Source of the DNA: CAZZCS01 sp964652645 | GTDB lineage: Bacteria; Cloacimonadota; Cloacimonadia; Cloacimonadales; Cloacimonadaceae | Length of the DNA: 6,048 nucleotides | Direction of reading: 5' to 3' | Assembly (NCBI GenBank): GCA_964652645.1 | Contig: CAZZCS010000126.1 | Span: 1 to 6,048, forward strand | Shown here: one piece after another, positions 5,788-6,048 of the stretch | Position numbering within the stretch: position 1 is the first letter of the stretch | Layout of the letters: every line of letters starts with the position of its first letter | Position numbers and translations under genes: made by a program | Notes under the pieces: generated by a model | What the model saw: the letters and a program-made list of their open reading frames with translations, nothing else | Told to the model about the DNA's origin: nothing | Database searches by the model: none

Positions 5788-5805
5788 AGCCCCAGCGGGG
5801 CGACA
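5788..5805. repeat. GC-rich palindromic repeat, copy 2
   Basis: Exact 18-nt match to 5700-5717, 88 nt downstream in the same orientation, so the pair flanks the stem-loop block at 5718-5766. Confidence 0.8.
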
Positions 5806-5864
5806 CCATCAATCTCACAATCACATCAAATTATTCTGTCGCACCCGAGGCGTTCTATTCTTTT

Positions 5865-5879
5865 GGGCGAGCCACGTCT
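5865..5879. repeat. Repeat GGGCGAGCCACGTCT, copy 1
   Basis: Identical to 5932-5946. In this copy the right half of the palindrome (CTCGCCC) is missing, so it looks like a half element. Confidence 0.75.
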
Positions 5880-5931
5880 GAACACCCCACAGACTCGCTG
5901 CGCTCCTCTGCAGGGCCCCGCGCTAATTGAC

Positions 5932-5951
5932 GGGCGAGCCACGTCTCGCCC
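5932..5951. repeat. Repeat GGGCGAGCCACGTCT, copy 2, full palindrome
   Basis: GGGCGAG (5932-5938), loop CCACGT, CTCGCCC (5945-5951): a perfect 7-bp stem. The first 15 nt match copy 1 at 5865-5879. Confidence 0.78.
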
Positions 5952-5980
5952 CTACTAACACGGTTGATAGATACGGGGTT

Positions 5981-6043
5981 ATCGATAGAGCGTAGCTAAT
6001 TCTCAATTCTCAATCCTCAATTCTCAATTGAAATGCGCAGCTC
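5981..6043. repeat. Right copies of the two short dispersed repeats
   Basis: ATCGATAGAGCGTAGC (5981-5996, one mismatch to 5683-5698) and AATGCGCAGCTC (6032-6043, exact match to 5643-5654). The order is reversed relative to the left side although the orientation is the same. Confidence 0.7.
6001..6028. repeat. Heptanucleotide tandem array
   Basis: Four adjacent 7-mers: TCTCAAT, TCTCAAT, CCTCAAT, TCTCAAT. Such arrays change copy number by slippage. Confidence 0.85.
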
Positions 6044-6048
6044 GTTTA

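Larger units (their letters stand above)
5464..6048. other. Non-coding repeat-rich region
   Basis: These 585 bases contain no gene I can support. From left to right they hold a GTC-rich tandem repeat (5464-5558), an AT-rich unstructured patch (5561-5642), tandem 14-mers (5655-5682), GC-rich palindromic elements (5700-5805), a second set of palindromic repeats (5865-5951) and a heptamer array (6001-6028). Short open frames on both strands read across the repeats and give low-complexity peptides. The GC-rich block stands out from the AT-rich DNA on either side. Confidence 0.75.

Noticed and set aside
5663..5881. Plus-strand frame of 72 codons in the repeat region (and opposing minus frames)
   Set aside because: The peptides are translations of palindromic repeats; no start signals or domain features.

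Overview
The window carries five protein-coding genes and about 0.6 kb of non-coding, repeat-rich DNA at its right end. It looks like a chromosomal piece of a diderm (outer-membrane) bacterium: there is an OmpP1/FadL-type beta-barrel gene, a MurA gene, and a signal-peptide-bearing secreted protein. The style of the secreted protein, the barrel N-terminus and the repeat phrases in the spacers remind me of Cloacimonadota (the Candidatus Cloacimonas group) in the wider FCB assemblage. That placement is a recollection-based inference and could not be tested here.

Layout. (1) 1-673, minus strand: 5' end of a secreted protein gene that runs off the left edge. It starts at a TTG codon with a good ribosome binding site. 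(2) 674-1022: divergent spacer between that gene and murA, in which the secreted gene's reading frame stays open to 985. (3) 1023-3246, plus: murA and an NAD-dependent sugar-nucleotide epimerase, 4 nt apart and surely one operon. MurA makes the first committed peptidoglycan precursor; the epimerase probably makes a uronic acid or hexose donor for surface polysaccharide, so the pair is envelope-precursor synthesis. (4) 3247-3411: an intrinsic-terminator-like hairpin directly abutting a clear sigma70-type promoter. (5) 3412-4761, plus: OmpP1/FadL family outer-membrane protein. (6) 4762-4812: a strong hairpin ending 2 nt before the next start codon. (7) 4813-5463, plus: a membrane-anchored conserved protein of unknown function. 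(8) 5464-6048: no gene; a GTC-rich tandem repeat that begins at the stop codon, followed by a mosaic of GC-rich palindromes, short dispersed direct repeats and a heptanucleotide array.

The genes share an envelope theme (wall precursor, nucleotide sugar, outer-membrane channel, secreted and membrane-anchored proteins), but only murA and the epimerase are clearly co-transcribed. I found no defence, toxin, CRISPR or phage system. The most notable non-standard signals are the hairpin that masks the start of the 4813 gene, the repeat mosaic at the right end, and the long open frame upstream of the secreted gene.
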